DNA from: Cryoendolithus antarcticus
Lineage: Eukaryota; Ascomycota; Dothideomycetes; Cladosporiales; Cladosporiaceae
NCBI GenBank assembly: GCA_002077065.1
Contig: NAJO01000002.1
Location: 1,426,001-1,490,000 of the forward strand
Reading direction: 5' to 3'
Length of the DNA: 64,000 nt
In this document: in pieces, positions 40,253-49,805 of the stretch
Layout of the letters: every line of letters starts with the position of its first letter
Position numbering within the stretch: the first letter of the stretch is position 1
Made by a program: the position numbers and the translations under genes
The notes under the pieces: generated by a model
Seen by the model: only the letters and a program-made list of their open reading frames with translations
What the model was told of the DNA's origin: nothing
The model's database searches: none

Positions 40253-42322
40253 TCACCGGCCACTGCGCGCGGCGATTGGAACACTTGCCACTCTCGGTGA
40301 GCTGGCACGGAGGAGGGTGCTGCTGGCTGCTCCGGCATTCGGCCTGGTATCTGTTGAACCCGATAATACCTGATGTGGTGTTTCTGTGAATACAGAATCA
40401 TCTCGACTGTGCGGGTCCGAGTAGTCCAGAAGTATATGCTTGATGCGGGACATACGGCTAGCTGCCGCTGGGTGTGTGAACCCGGGCCCGCTGCCCATCA
40501 CATCTAGAAATGTCTTTCTATCTTCTGCACCGATCAATCTATGCTCGACAAGCACCTCGAACACAGCGTCGCCCGCGCCCTTGAGCAGCGACATGATCAG
40601 AGCACGACGACCAGGTCCTCGCAATTGACATTTCACGCGCCAATTTACCACACCAACGAGCTCGACCAGAGCCTCCATCGTGGAGGCATCCCTGGAATCA
40701 ACTGCACGTGCAATCGCAGTCATGATATGATCGTACAGATCCTGGTCACCGCGAGGCCTAGGCCAAAGACCCGCGTTCAGCGCCCGTGCCGTCCGCAAGT
40801 CGGCCATTTTGATCGCAGCATGGACCACATCCAGGGACACGCTGCAGTCCACATCCGGTTGCACCTCCCGCATGTTGCAAAACACTAGCAGCATGTTCGA
40901 ATCCCGACTTCGGACACAATCGATCATTCTGGCTCTTCTGATCTCTGCGGCGCGTTGCAGGGTCTGCATGCTGGGTTTGCCACGTTCGACCAACATCTCA
41001 ATTGCCGCTACGTTTTCGAATTGAACAGCAAATTCCAGGACAGTCGGGCCCTGGGACATGGCCTTTAGCTCCCCACTCTCCGAGGTGTTAGCATTACATC
41101 TGCCAGTAGCGAGTATATCTCCAATTCTGTCGGTCCCCCCACTGATGATGCAAGATATCATTTCATCGCGCAATTTGCGATCATTGTTGAAGGCTGGACC
41201 GAGCTTCCACATAGCCCGCCTCAAGTCATAGTTCACAATGTTGCGCCCGATCAAGAGTTCATCGTCCGCTTCTGTAGCCATAGGCGCAGCCATGCCTGGG
41301 GACCAATGACTTATAATGCTTCGGTTCGAGGAAGTCCAGGTCCGCTTAGTAGACGGTGCGGGTTGAGAATACAGCGACACTTGACCCAAGCCGAAGGACA
41401 GGGTGTCCATGACGTCCGACTGTTCTTCTACGGTGCTGAGCACGGTGCTTTGCGCGCAGGTTCCATTGCTTTCAACATCGTGAGGTGCCTGCCGTTCTTC
41501 GTGTTGCGCAAGCTGAGCTGTATCTTGCGGTTCATCGATTGGGTTTTCATTGATGAAGAACTCAAACGCTGCCTCCTCCCGTGCAGCGGCCACAGAGTCT
41601 TCGATGTCCAGAGGCCCCCGGAGCTCACCTGGCCCTGGACTGATCCATGAATGCTTGGAGCTACTGAGTTCCCATTCTGAACCCTGCATATTGGTAGTTT
41701 CCGCCATATCGCGCAGTGATGCATCGCTCGGCAGATCAGATGAAGGGAGTGCAAATGGAAATGAGCACGTGCGCTTGCGCAAAAGCACTGGTCCCGCCTT
41801 GGTGACATGCTGCCCGTTTGCAGGCGCCATTGTGCAGGCGCCCGGACTACTGTCGCTGCTTCCCAGTGAGTCCTTGAGGTCCGGAATCAGATCTGGTACC
41901 GTGCTGGAAGTAGACCATCCGCGTTCTGCGTGATGATGAGGTGGGTGCGGTTGGAGTGAGTTGGGACAGACTGCACAGACACCAGCTTTTATGCCTGCCT
42001 GATCATGCATGGCGACCATGTCAAGTTCGTATGGTCGGCGCGTTCTTCTGTTAGCACCTCGAACGATCGGGACAACTTCGTCACACCATTTTCGCTTTGT
42101 AGGACGACTCATCATTGCAGCTCCCGTTCCAGGGACACTTTCAGACTTGTATATCGAGAGCAATGAGGCCTCTGCTACGGAAAACTTCTGCCTTTCGTAG
42201 ATGCCGCGTTTTTTGTCGCTGCACCTGTTGCATGTTTTGTACAGCTTGCCTTTGCGCTCGAAGTCGATCTTGAGTGACCAGCCGCCATGCATGGAGCAGA
42301 ACTCCCTTGCTGAAACTGACAT
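40253..42322 (-). CDS. Cys-knuckle / ankyrin-like protein A (module 1 large partner)
   Basis: A single exon from the ATG at 42322 (MSVSAREFCSMHGG) gives 689 residues. Near residues 9-40 is a knuckle FCSMHG...KTCNRCSDKKRG, a possible zinc site in which the second ligand position is His-like compared with its paralogue. A Ser/Pro-rich disordered middle follows, then ISHWSPGMAAPMATEADDELL, and a helical repeat half from MWKLGPAFNNDRKLRDEMI to the end. That half has ankyrin-like spacing (DILATGRCNANT; VLEFAVQFENVAAIEMLVERG; VHAAIKMADLRTARALNAG). The protein is paralogous to the product of 45906-47996: shared features include KTCN.C..KKR, S.WS..M.APM.T..DDE, KLR.EM..C and DILA.G.C. Each copy faces a small gene on the plus strand. 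The function is unknown. Confidence 0.8.
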   Translation of the reverse strand: MSVSAREFCSMHGGWSLKIDFERKGKLYKTCNRCSDKKRGIYERQKFSVAEASLLSIYKSESVPGTGAAMMSRPTKRKWCDEVVPIVRGANRRTRRPYELDMVAMHDQAGIKAGVCAVCPNSLQPHPPHHHAERGWSTSSTVPDLIPDLKDSLGSSDSSPGACTMAPANGQHVTKAGPVLLRKRTCSFPFALPSSDLPSDASLRDMAETTNMQGSEWELSSSKHSWISPGPGELRGPLDIEDSVAAAREEAAFEFFINENPIDEPQDTAQLAQHEERQAPHDVESNGTCAQSTVLSTVEEQSDVMDTLSFGLGQVSLYSQPAPSTKRTWTSSNRSIISHWSPGMAAPMATEADDELLIGRNIVNYDLRRAMWKLGPAFNNDRKLRDEMISCIISGGTDRIGDILATGRCNANTSESGELKAMSQGPTVLEFAVQFENVAAIEMLVERGKPSMQTLQRAAEIRRARMIDCVRSRDSNMLLVFCNMREVQPDVDCSVSLDVVHAAIKMADLRTARALNAGLWPRPRGDQDLYDHIMTAIARAVDSRDASTMEALVELVGVVNWRVKCQLRGPGRRALIMSLLKGAGDAVFEVLVEHRLIGAEDRKTFLDVMGSGPGFTHPAAASRMSRIKHILLDYSDPHSRDDSVFTETPHQVLSGSTDTRPNAGAASSTLLRASSPRVASVPIAARSGR

Positions 42323-43085
42323 GGTAGCTGTGAAATGTTGGTCGATCAAGTTTGCAATCGAGTTCACTGCCAGTTCCAGACCAAATGTAATCGATACAGG
42401 CTTCGCAAGTTCACCTGTTGGGCCTTTATGTCGAGAGTACAACAAGGCTGGCAGGATGTTCGCATCTCTCCACGCTCAGCCAGATTATAGGCTGACACCC
42501 CTGTAGGTACCATCTGCAGGTAAGCTCAATCTGGTTAGAGGAGGCCGCCCACGCGGGATACCCACGCCCACGATCATGCAGGTAGTCAAAGTTGACGACT
42601 CCAATGTGCAAGGACCATATAATCGGGCCAGGACGAATCTGGACCCCCAGCTGGTCATTGATTCAGCCATGTCCCGACAGCGCAGCGTCACGAATACGAC
42701 AAGGAAAGCCCGACCACCATTCGACCGGCAGCAGCATGAAGTAATGCCAGGCTGTAAAACCTCGAGGCATCCCCGATTTGTTTCAGAATTGTACCTGGTC
42801 TAAGCTCAGCGATCGTTAGCATATGCACTCTGCAATCGAGTCGCAAGCCAGCTCGGTCAAGCCATGGACCGGGCACCTGGTATTGCAACGGTCTCGGGGA
42901 TGAAAGTACCTGAACGTCAGAGTACATTGTAAGTGTCTGACAGAGCGGCACATATAAGTCTTTCTCAGCGTGCATCGATTTGTCGTTCTCTGGTTTCAAG
43001 TCAATAGGACGAATTGCAGTCTTGAATAGCCGAAGTAGCTTGTTTCAACAAAATGCTCGATTGCAACATCGTTCACGAGCGTGGC
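42323..43085. promoter_or_regulatory. Divergent intergenic region of module 1
   Basis: It holds CATATAATCG at 42616-42625, a decamer also found in the module 2 intergenic region at 48056-48065. TATAAG at 42953-42958 is about 130 bp before the small gene's ATG and is a plausible TATA box for it. No other gene is visible. Confidence 0.5.
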
Positions 43086-43613
43086 ATGGTCAATTTACAG
43101 TAGGCTCCCTACTAAATCCTACTTGCGTTCCCAACTGACTTTGCCAGTGTCATTGGAATGCAGTCCAGTCCAGAGCTTTCGACCAAGGTTGCGGATAAGT
43201 ACATCTCAAGAGTCCCGGTCACGCCGGCCGGGTCACATCACCACAACAGGCTGTACGCAGATATCATGGATGGAATTCCCGGACAAGCGATCGAACTCTC
43301 CCACATTGCCACGAAGGTCATGAAGTCTCACCACGAAATTCCCACCTCGGGCAACCCCACTCTAGCTGGGCGCTGCATTTATTGTACGAATGCAGCGATC
43401 GATGGACGCCAACAAGATCCCGGAGAGACAAAGCAGTCGGCGCAAACATCGCTGACCGGTCGTATCGATGTCGAAGCACAAGAACCATCAGCCAAATTCA
43501 AGCAGAGTCGTACCACGAAAAGACTTCGTAAGATCTGGCCACTCGCTGGAGCAACAGTCGGGCTGGCAAGTCTTGGGTTGCATATCGCTGAATTGGTGGC
43601 AGCGTTGAATTGA
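43086..43613 (+). CDS. Small protein with C-terminal Gly-rich hydrophobic tail (module 1 small partner)
   Basis: The proposed model has exon 1 at 43086-43099 (ATG GTC AAT TTA CA) and a 48-bp intron (43100-43147; gtaggc...caactgac...gccag) with a clean branch site. Exon 2 is 43148-43613. It encodes 159 residues, and the internal ATG at 43158 is a fallback start. Most of the protein is polar. A CxxC-containing stretch (GRCIYCTNAAIDG) lies in the middle and a basic segment (KQSRTTKRLRKI) precedes the tail. The tail, WPLAGATVGLASLGLHIAELVAALN, is one hydrophobic/amphipathic helix of about 22 residues with small residues spaced as in glycine-zipper or membrane-inserting helices. The other small gene (48957) ends in a closely similar tail but is otherwise unlike. 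Membrane targeting is inference. Confidence 0.65.
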
Positions 43614-44377
43614 AGATAGTCCATGATGACCTTCCCTTGGGACTGCTGGCGGCAAATCTCTGCAGCCGCGGTGGGATAAAGCTCACTCGCATGTAGTAGC
43701 TAGTACGTAGCAATCGAAACACCGTTCATATCTTCATGTCCGCTCGCTCGGCCGATCAGTGTACTCACAACCGTACGAGTCACTCGTTCAACCGCAAGAT
43801 ACCCGACTGATGGAGCTGCCGGCCTCTCACCGATACAGCGACTGCAAAAGCGCACACGCGACGTAGATGGCAGCGGCATAGAACCTGTGTGATGTCTGCA
43901 AGCACAGGACAGTGTCGCCACCAGACATGGCATCGTGATCCATTTTGCGTGCGATGTACATTCTGAAGCGGATAGAGTCGAAGACTTCGCCACACGCAGA
44001 TACTCAGCAAGGTGAGCAGCGCTCGACCTTGTTACTTCCGCGTATATGTCTGCCAATTGCGGGTGCGCTGATGTCCACAGATCTCATTCCGTTTCCAGCT
44101 AGGATGGCATTCGCTAAGCTGCTCACAAGTAGTCATCCACTGGTCTCTGGAGAACATCCGCATCTCTGGTCACTCGCTGGGGCGGTGCAGACAGCTGACT
44201 AGATCAGTGCGGTGGAGAGCAGCTCATGCCAAAACGATGCACACCGAGACTGAAACGTTGATGCAATTCGTTCATGCCAGAAGTCCCGCTTGATCCATAT
44301 TCTGCATTTCGCACTTACTGTCGGCCTCTGCTCCTGGTTACTCCTCGCACTACTGATCGTTGTCTTTGCACAGTACC
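43614..44377. other. Intergenic with a possible relic of the small-gene tail
   Basis: At 44165-44182 the sequence matches 16 of 18 bases of the tail-coding part of the 43086 gene (43535-43552), in a frame that would read LWSLAGAV before a nearby stop. This could be a fragment of a third copy. Nothing else is recognisable. Confidence 0.3.
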
Positions 44378-45412
44378 TCACCCCTCAGCGACCTTCACAA
44401 CAATCTTGCCACGAACTCTCCCACCCCTGAGCACTTCGAACGCTCGTCCTGCCTCCTCAAGGCCAAAGACCTCCTGCACTTCTACTCGAAGCTTCTCATC
44501 TCTCATCCAACTAGCTAGCTGCTCGAAGCCGGCTTTATCACTTCTGCGCCTTAGAAATTGCGTCTCCCTGCTCGCTCCACCGAGCCAAGACGGAAGGTAG
44601 AACATCCGAGGGACGCTGATTAGGGGAGAGGGCGGCACGGCGATAGTGATGTACTTGCCTTGAGAGGTGAGGAGATGATGGGCGTTATAGCAGAGAGATG
44701 GCAGTGGAAGGTTGTCCACGATCAAGTCGAAGCGCTTGCCGGTGGCCTTGACAGAGCCGATCAGATGGGGAACTAGGTCGACGGCGCGGTAGTCGATCAC
44801 TTCGTCCGCACCTAGTCCTCGACAGAACTCAACATTGGCAGCGGAGCACGTCGTCGTCACGTGGCAGCCAAGCAACTTCGCGATCTGAATCCCGAAGTGG
44901 CCTGTGCCACCTGACCCGGCATTGATCAGCACGCGATCACCTGGATTGACATTCGGCGCGAGGCACTGGTAAGCCGTGAGACCTGCAACGCCGAGTGTGC
45001 TGCCTTGCCCCATGGAGACCGATTCGGGGAGCGGTATGACATTGTTGACGCCGAGTACAACAGCGTAGTCGGCCAGAGCGCCGAAGTGGGGAGGATCGCT
45101 ACGGCCGAACACTCGTTGGCCGGGTGTGATGCCTGGGATGGTGGAGTCGACGACAGTGCCGGTGTAATCTCCAGCTGGGATGGCGGGGAGAGTGATGTTG
45201 CGGAGGCGGTAAGGGGTGATCTCTGGGAGCTTGTAGTCGACCGGATTAAGGGAGGCGCAGGAGATCTTGACGAGGGCAGAATTCGGCGGGAGGGCTGCGG
45301 AAAGAGGCGGCAGTGGGACAGAGTGGTTGAGTCGAAGATTCGACTGTAGGGAGGGAGATGTGGATGAGTATTGGGCAGCGCGCATTGAGATTGGCACCGT
45401 GAGAACCATCAT
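44378..45412 (-). CDS. Zinc-less MDR-family quinone/enoyl reductase
   Basis: A single exon of 344 residues. The GroES-like N-terminal domain (VKISCASLNPVDYKLP, PAGDYTGTVVDSTIPGITPGQRVFG) has Asp in place of the Cys that would bind catalytic zinc in true alcohol dehydrogenases. The Rossmann fold has the nucleotide loop NAGSGGTGHFGIQIAKLLG near 164-182 and a following VTTTCSAANVEFCRGLGADEVIDY, typical of NADPH-dependent quinone oxidoreductases. The end GRVRGKIVVKV is characteristic of the family. The substrate is unknown. It sits between the two copies of the duplicated module and may be a bystander. A TATATATA at 45503-45510 lies 91-98 bp upstream of the ATG. Confidence 0.88.
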   Translation of the reverse strand: MMVLTVPISMRAAQYSSTSPSLQSNLRLNHSVPLPPLSAALPPNSALVKISCASLNPVDYKLPEITPYRLRNITLPAIPAGDYTGTVVDSTIPGITPGQRVFGRSDPPHFGALADYAVVLGVNNVIPLPESVSMGQGSTLGVAGLTAYQCLAPNVNPGDRVLINAGSGGTGHFGIQIAKLLGCHVTTTCSAANVEFCRGLGADEVIDYRAVDLVPHLIGSVKATGKRFDLIVDNLPLPSLCYNAHHLLTSQGKYITIAVPPSPLISVPRMFYLPSWLGGASRETQFLRRRSDKAGFEQLASWMRDEKLRVEVQEVFGLEEAGRAFEVLRGGRVRGKIVVKVAEG

Positions 45413-45502
45413 GTAAGTGTCTGAGGGGAGCGTGGATTCGAGGGCGAGCTGATGAGCTCATGAGGCATGGGAGCGTACTCACATCGAACCAAGGGCGTCG
45501 AC

Positions 45503-45510
45503 TATATATA
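45503..45510 (-). promoter_or_regulatory. TATA-like box for the MDR reductase gene
   Basis: TATATATA reads the same on both strands and lies 91-98 bp upstream of the minus-strand ATG at 45412. The rest of 45413-45905 shows nothing else. Confidence 0.5.
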
Positions 45511-45905
45511 CATCCCTAGTCACATCTCATTGGTACTCTGACTTCATGTCGAGCTCACGGCGTCGCTGGGCTGAGCCTGCTGAGCGGTTGCTCGATCGGA
45601 TGAAGCGAAGTTGTACATGATCAGTTGTGCGCACAGGGTGCATTCATGCGCGTACTTATGCACGAAGTGCTGACTAAGTTCGGCCAGCTTTGTGTCAAAT
45701 CTGCTCCGCAATGCTCCCGTACCTATTGTAGACACCACCTTTCGCTACACCGGAAGCTGATACTCATGGCGCATCTTCCGCGCTCCCATGATCACTAATC
45801 TAGGCTGTGATGCCACAGATGCTCAGGAACGCAGGCTGGACGGGTTGGAATGCTCTGTCGTTTATGAGCAGAAGCAGTGCTCTATCTCCAGTGGATCATT
45901 GGAGT

Positions 45906-47996
45906 CTACGAAGCTTGTGCTTGCTTAGCCAGTGGCTCCTTGTGACTCGTTGCGATGTACATCGGCTCATACACTGCCTCTGGCGAATGATCGAATCGAA
46001 ACAGAGCCATGTGTAGGCATTCTGCGACCTCGTCAAGGTCTAGTCTAATGGCTTCGTCGTACAGCTTCGTTAGTAGTCCTGGCGTCCTGATGGGCGTGAG
46101 CGAAGGCGCCAGCGCCTCCCTGGCGCTGTCGATGACTGGTCCAGGCGGACACTGCCATTCTGCTAGCTGAAAGTAGCCTGCTGTTCGGCGACTCAGCGCC
46201 ATCGAGCTCGGGTAGCACACGACATGGAGGCTCTGCTGGTGCTTCTCGTACCGCAGGAACTGCTTCGCAGAGAAGCCAGGCATTTTCAACGGCAGCGCTA
46301 GCAGAAGTCTCCCAAGCACTGGTCCGCGTTGCCCTACTTCAACGGCATGGCATATTGCGCGCGCAGTGTCGAGAAGGTCAAACTCGGCGACCTCCAGCAG
46401 ATTTTTCAGCAGGTTTTCCTGGCCTCCAGTGATAGCGCTGATCATTTCAGGAAACACAGGTCTCTCAAAGCGCATCAGTGCACTGATCCTCAGCAAGGTG
46501 TCAAAGCGATCCCTGTCGCCAAATCTCGCCTGCTCGTTCAGTGCAATCAGTAGGGTCTGATGTGCGGACTCCTCCGTAAGCCAATCCGGCTGTTGATGCT
46601 CCAGCAGTATCTCTACGACCCTTTCACGGCAGTGTGCGATAGCCTCATTGTACACTGTGTATCGCGCCCACGGCAGTGGATCTGCCAATGAAACGCGAGC
46701 TTCGGGGACTCTTATCAATTCAGCGTTGGTATCGACAAGGTCCATCTGCAAGATGGCTTCCAAGTACTCTACCCTTCCATAAATCGCACACGCAGCCAGA
46801 CCGCGAGCTGCTAGGTCAGTGCCTCTGCACAACGCCTCGGGATCTAGCACACAATCCTTGATCAGAAACCGCACTATCGTCGGCTTGGAGGAATGTATGG
46901 CCAGTTCCAGCAAAGACTGTACCTTGGGATAGCTAGCTGACATAGCTTTGCTCATGGGATCGTTCACTCCACACTCGCCCAAGGCTAGGATGTCGCGCAA
47001 TTTTGCCACGTCTCCAGTGACCGCACACATGAACATTTCTTGGCGGAGCTTAGACTTTGAGTACATCAGCAGTGGGCCGACCTTCCATCTAGCGACCTTG
47101 CGCACATCCTCAGGTCTTGCCCTGGCCCTGATCATCTCATCATCGAGATCGGTACCCATGGGCGCTGGCATGGGGGCGGACCAATTAGACATGAAGCTCC
47201 GTCTTGAAGAATTCGACGACACCTTTGACGATGTAAAGGTAGGTGCTTTAGATGAGTTGAGCGACGAGTGGTGCGAAAGGCGCCGCATGTCAACGCTGAG
47301 GGCGTCGATAGAATCATGCAGCGTTCTGTCAGGCTTGTGAGGTTCGTTCGTATTCGTCCGAGGCTCGAAGGGCTCATCCTCGACTATCGCCGGTAAGAGC
47401 GAATGCGCATCCGGCACCTTCGAAACGAACATTGGCTCAGCACTCAACGTGACCGTTGGTGGGTCTCTTAATGCGACATTGTCGCTCGTGCAGTCTGGAC
47501 TCTCCGAGCCTCTGCTTCCACCGTCCGACACAAGATCCGGGGTAGTGTTGGCAGACCTTGTTGAATCAGTGTCCGAGCAAATCGCAACAGCTCGAACAGG
47601 ACTGCCTGGAAGAGCATCATTGTAGCCTTGCTCGGACGTGCACTGTCGCTGCGAGACTGGATTTGTGCTTGCGATACTGTCGAGAGACCGTTTGCGTTTA
47701 GAGCTGGAGACGGCGACGGGAGGTTGTTGCGCTTCTGTACTGTCGATCAACGCCGTGAACTGTATAAAGGGCTGACGGTCCGAGTTGATCGCCTCGTTCG
47801 GCGTAGGACCATTAGCTGGACTCGTCGACGTCCCTCCGCGTTTCTTCTGATCATGTCTGCGCTTCTTTGCGCCACATTTGTTGCAGGTCTTGTTCGTCTT
47901 GTTGTTTCGAACAAAGTCGTCGATGTCGTATCTCCGGACACACGAGGAACACAACTTCTGTGCAACCACGTCAGAAGGGCCATGATTCTGCTCCAT
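45906..47996 (-). CDS. Cys-knuckle / ankyrin-like protein B (module 2 large partner)
   Basis: A single exon from the ATG at 47996 (MEQNHGPSDVVAQKL) gives 696 residues, seven more than its paralogue A. The N-terminal knuckle is CSSC...KTCNKCGAKKRR (residues about 16-45), four well-spaced cysteines (C-x2-C, C-x2-C) followed by a basic patch, consistent with a zinc ribbon. The middle is disordered and Ser-rich. From FMSNWSAPMPAPMGTDLDDEM onward the C-terminal half is helical with ankyrin-like periodicity (DILALGECGVND; LLELAIHSSKPTIVRFLIKD; AACAIYGRVEYLEAILQ; ISAITGGQENLLKNLLEVAEFDLLDTA). The knuckle suggests nucleic-acid or protein binding. Divergence from A is large, so the duplication is not recent. 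The function is unknown. Confidence 0.8.
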   Translation of the reverse strand: MEQNHGPSDVVAQKLCSSCVRRYDIDDFVRNNKTNKTCNKCGAKKRRHDQKKRGGTSTSPANGPTPNEAINSDRQPFIQFTALIDSTEAQQPPVAVSSSKRKRSLDSIASTNPVSQRQCTSEQGYNDALPGSPVRAVAICSDTDSTRSANTTPDLVSDGGSRGSESPDCTSDNVALRDPPTVTLSAEPMFVSKVPDAHSLLPAIVEDEPFEPRTNTNEPHKPDRTLHDSIDALSVDMRRLSHHSSLNSSKAPTFTSSKVSSNSSRRSFMSNWSAPMPAPMGTDLDDEMIRARARPEDVRKVARWKVGPLLMYSKSKLRQEMFMCAVTGDVAKLRDILALGECGVNDPMSKAMSASYPKVQSLLELAIHSSKPTIVRFLIKDCVLDPEALCRGTDLAARGLAACAIYGRVEYLEAILQMDLVDTNAELIRVPEARVSLADPLPWARYTVYNEAIAHCRERVVEILLEHQQPDWLTEESAHQTLLIALNEQARFGDRDRFDTLLRISALMRFERPVFPEMISAITGGQENLLKNLLEVAEFDLLDTARAICHAVEVGQRGPVLGRLLLALPLKMPGFSAKQFLRYEKHQQSLHVVCYPSSMALSRRTAGYFQLAEWQCPPGPVIDSAREALAPSLTPIRTPGLLTKLYDEAIRLDLDEVAECLHMALFRFDHSPEAVYEPMYIATSHKEPLAKQAQAS

Positions 47997-48956
47997 GTCG
48001 GCGACGACAATTAATTGCAGATGCGAGCGTGACTTCTGGTCGTTGCAGGTGTAGTCATATAATCGTTGACAGGTGAACGTACCAATCCAGGCAATGGACC
48101 AAAGCATTTGAGTGATATAAGGGCACAGTCTTCAGTATGTATAAGCCATATGGGCGCAGGGATGAAGTAGTCGCCTTGTTTCAGATTAGCGTCGACTTCG
48201 CCCCATTGGCAGCCAATGGGACGATCGTTCTCAAGCGTGCCTCGACGTCAGACTTGGCATCGACCCCACGCGCATACGCGGTCGAGACCCGTCAGCGATT
48301 AAGCCTCAGGCCGCCTTCGAGTCGGACTTTCTCTCAACGCATCGAATGGCTGGACAATGCATGGGAATGTTTGGCACGTCACCCAGACGAGTCTGTCCGG
48401 ATCAAGGCATGCTGGCAGTGCGAACATGCGTTCGATCAATCTTCTGTTTGTCGTTATTGACGCATAGGCCACGGTGACATTCGATGTATCCGTGTCAGTA
48501 CTCGGTTCAAGGCCGCGCAGTTGGTGACAAAGTGACAAGCTTTCTAGCTCGGAGTGTAGTCTAGGCACGTTAATCAGGCACTGACTCGGATTCGACGCTG
48601 CTACGGTGCCCCTACGTAGAGGCACCGGTAACAGCACGTGATGTGTCCTGTCGGGATTTTGACACGATGGACCAAGCTCATCACTACCGTGGTCAGGGAC
48701 CGCTTCCACGAAAGCCGACTCACGTGACGGCACTTTTCTCAATGGTTATAATCATCAGTCGTCGCAGTGAGTATCGGTCCATTCTCCATCTCTCACAATC
48801 TCAACGATCAGCCCTCCGTGTTAGCGACACTCAGAATAACACCACAAGCCTTTCAGTCAACCAAACAACGATCTCCAACCATGCCAGGCAAGACTATCTT
48901 TACTGCAATGAACTTGAAGAAAGAACCTCCAAAGTCAGCTCATTTATTCCTGCCAG
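47997..48956. promoter_or_regulatory. Divergent intergenic region of module 2, with leader and short upstream frame
   Basis: CATATAATCG at 48056-48065 recurs from module 1; on the minus strand it gives a TATA-like motif 60-69 bp upstream of gene B. TATAAT at 48747-48752 precedes a C/A/T-rich leader for the small gene. In that leader an ATG at 48881, in good context (ccaaccATGCC), opens a 31-codon frame that overlaps the ATG at 48957 in another frame. Confidence 0.5.
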
Positions 48957-49256
48957 ATGATGCCGCAGTACACTGACAGCACCAGCATCCATCCAGCCCA
49001 GCAGTGGTCGGACCACTCGACCACGAGCAAACCTGCGCGAGTTCATCTAGGCCATCAAGGGCAAGTCCATGCTACGGTCGTCGAAGTCGGCCATGACGAC
49101 GATCCCATCCTTCCGAAACAGGACCGCGCAGACGACAAAGCCAAGGGAGGAAAGGCCAAGAAGCTGCTTCGCAAGCTACTGCCGATTGCCGGATTGTCGG
49201 TCGGGCTTGCGAGTCTTGGAGTTCACATTGCGGAGTTCGTCGAGGCGCTGAACTGA
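48957..49256 (+). CDS. Small protein with C-terminal Gly-rich hydrophobic tail (module 2 small partner)
   Basis: The frame from the ATG at 48957 gives 99 residues. A polar N-terminal part is followed by a strongly basic linker (DKAKGGKAKKLLRKL) and the tail LPIAGLSVGLASLGVHIAEFVEALN. This matches the tail of the module 1 small protein at 16 of 24 positions (VGLASLG.HIAE.V.ALN in common). Outside the tail I see no similarity beyond basic residues before it. The tail is the conserved functional part of both proteins. A better-context upstream ATG (48881) opens a frame that ends at 48976; a splice joining it to this frame is possible but I found no convincing sites, so it may be a regulatory upstream frame. 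Confidence 0.65.
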   Translation: MMPQYTDSTSIHPAQQWSDHSTTSKPARVHLGHQGQVHATVVEVGHDDDPILPKQDRADDKAKGGKAKKLLRKLLPIAGLSVGLASLGVHIAEFVEALN

Positions 49257-49805
49257 GTCGTGGTGGGTTACCGGCGTTGATGATGGCGTTGGAGTTGGTC
49301 GTAGGATAGAGTGGCGCATCGGGTATAAGGCGTTGGTGTAAATGCAACACATCAAGGTTGCATATCCTTTCGGCCTCGTCGTGCGGTGTTCCGTGAACGG
49401 AGACTATCGTGCCAATGGTCCAATGCGCTGATGGGTCGACATTTTTTTCGCTGCGACATAGCATTGCTAGTGAATCGGTGCTGTATATGTAAGCTGGTGT
49501 GTCAGACGTGAGTAATGTATGCGGAAGTCAGTACGTGCCGCGGAGAGCAAGTCGTGGAGCGTGAACATTGATCATGTATACTTCCCTTCGCGACAGAAAC
49601 GCATGCTCGAAACTCCGATGCTAGCTAGAACGCTGTTAATGCAACCCTTCCCCACTCTGTGATTCCAAAGCCTATCAGCAAGCCGTATTCGGCGTCCTTA
49701 TCGGACGATGACCAGCTTTTCAGACCCCCCTTGGACCAAGCGGATGAGCGCCTCATTGCCATCATGCTTGATCGTAGCCAGGACATGATCATCAGTGAGC
49801 ACACC
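49257..49805. other. Convergent 3' spacer, no gene recognised
   Basis: This lies between the module 2 small gene (plus) and DCN1 (minus). The open frame at 49625-49873 is a minus-strand frame without domains. Confidence 0.5.
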
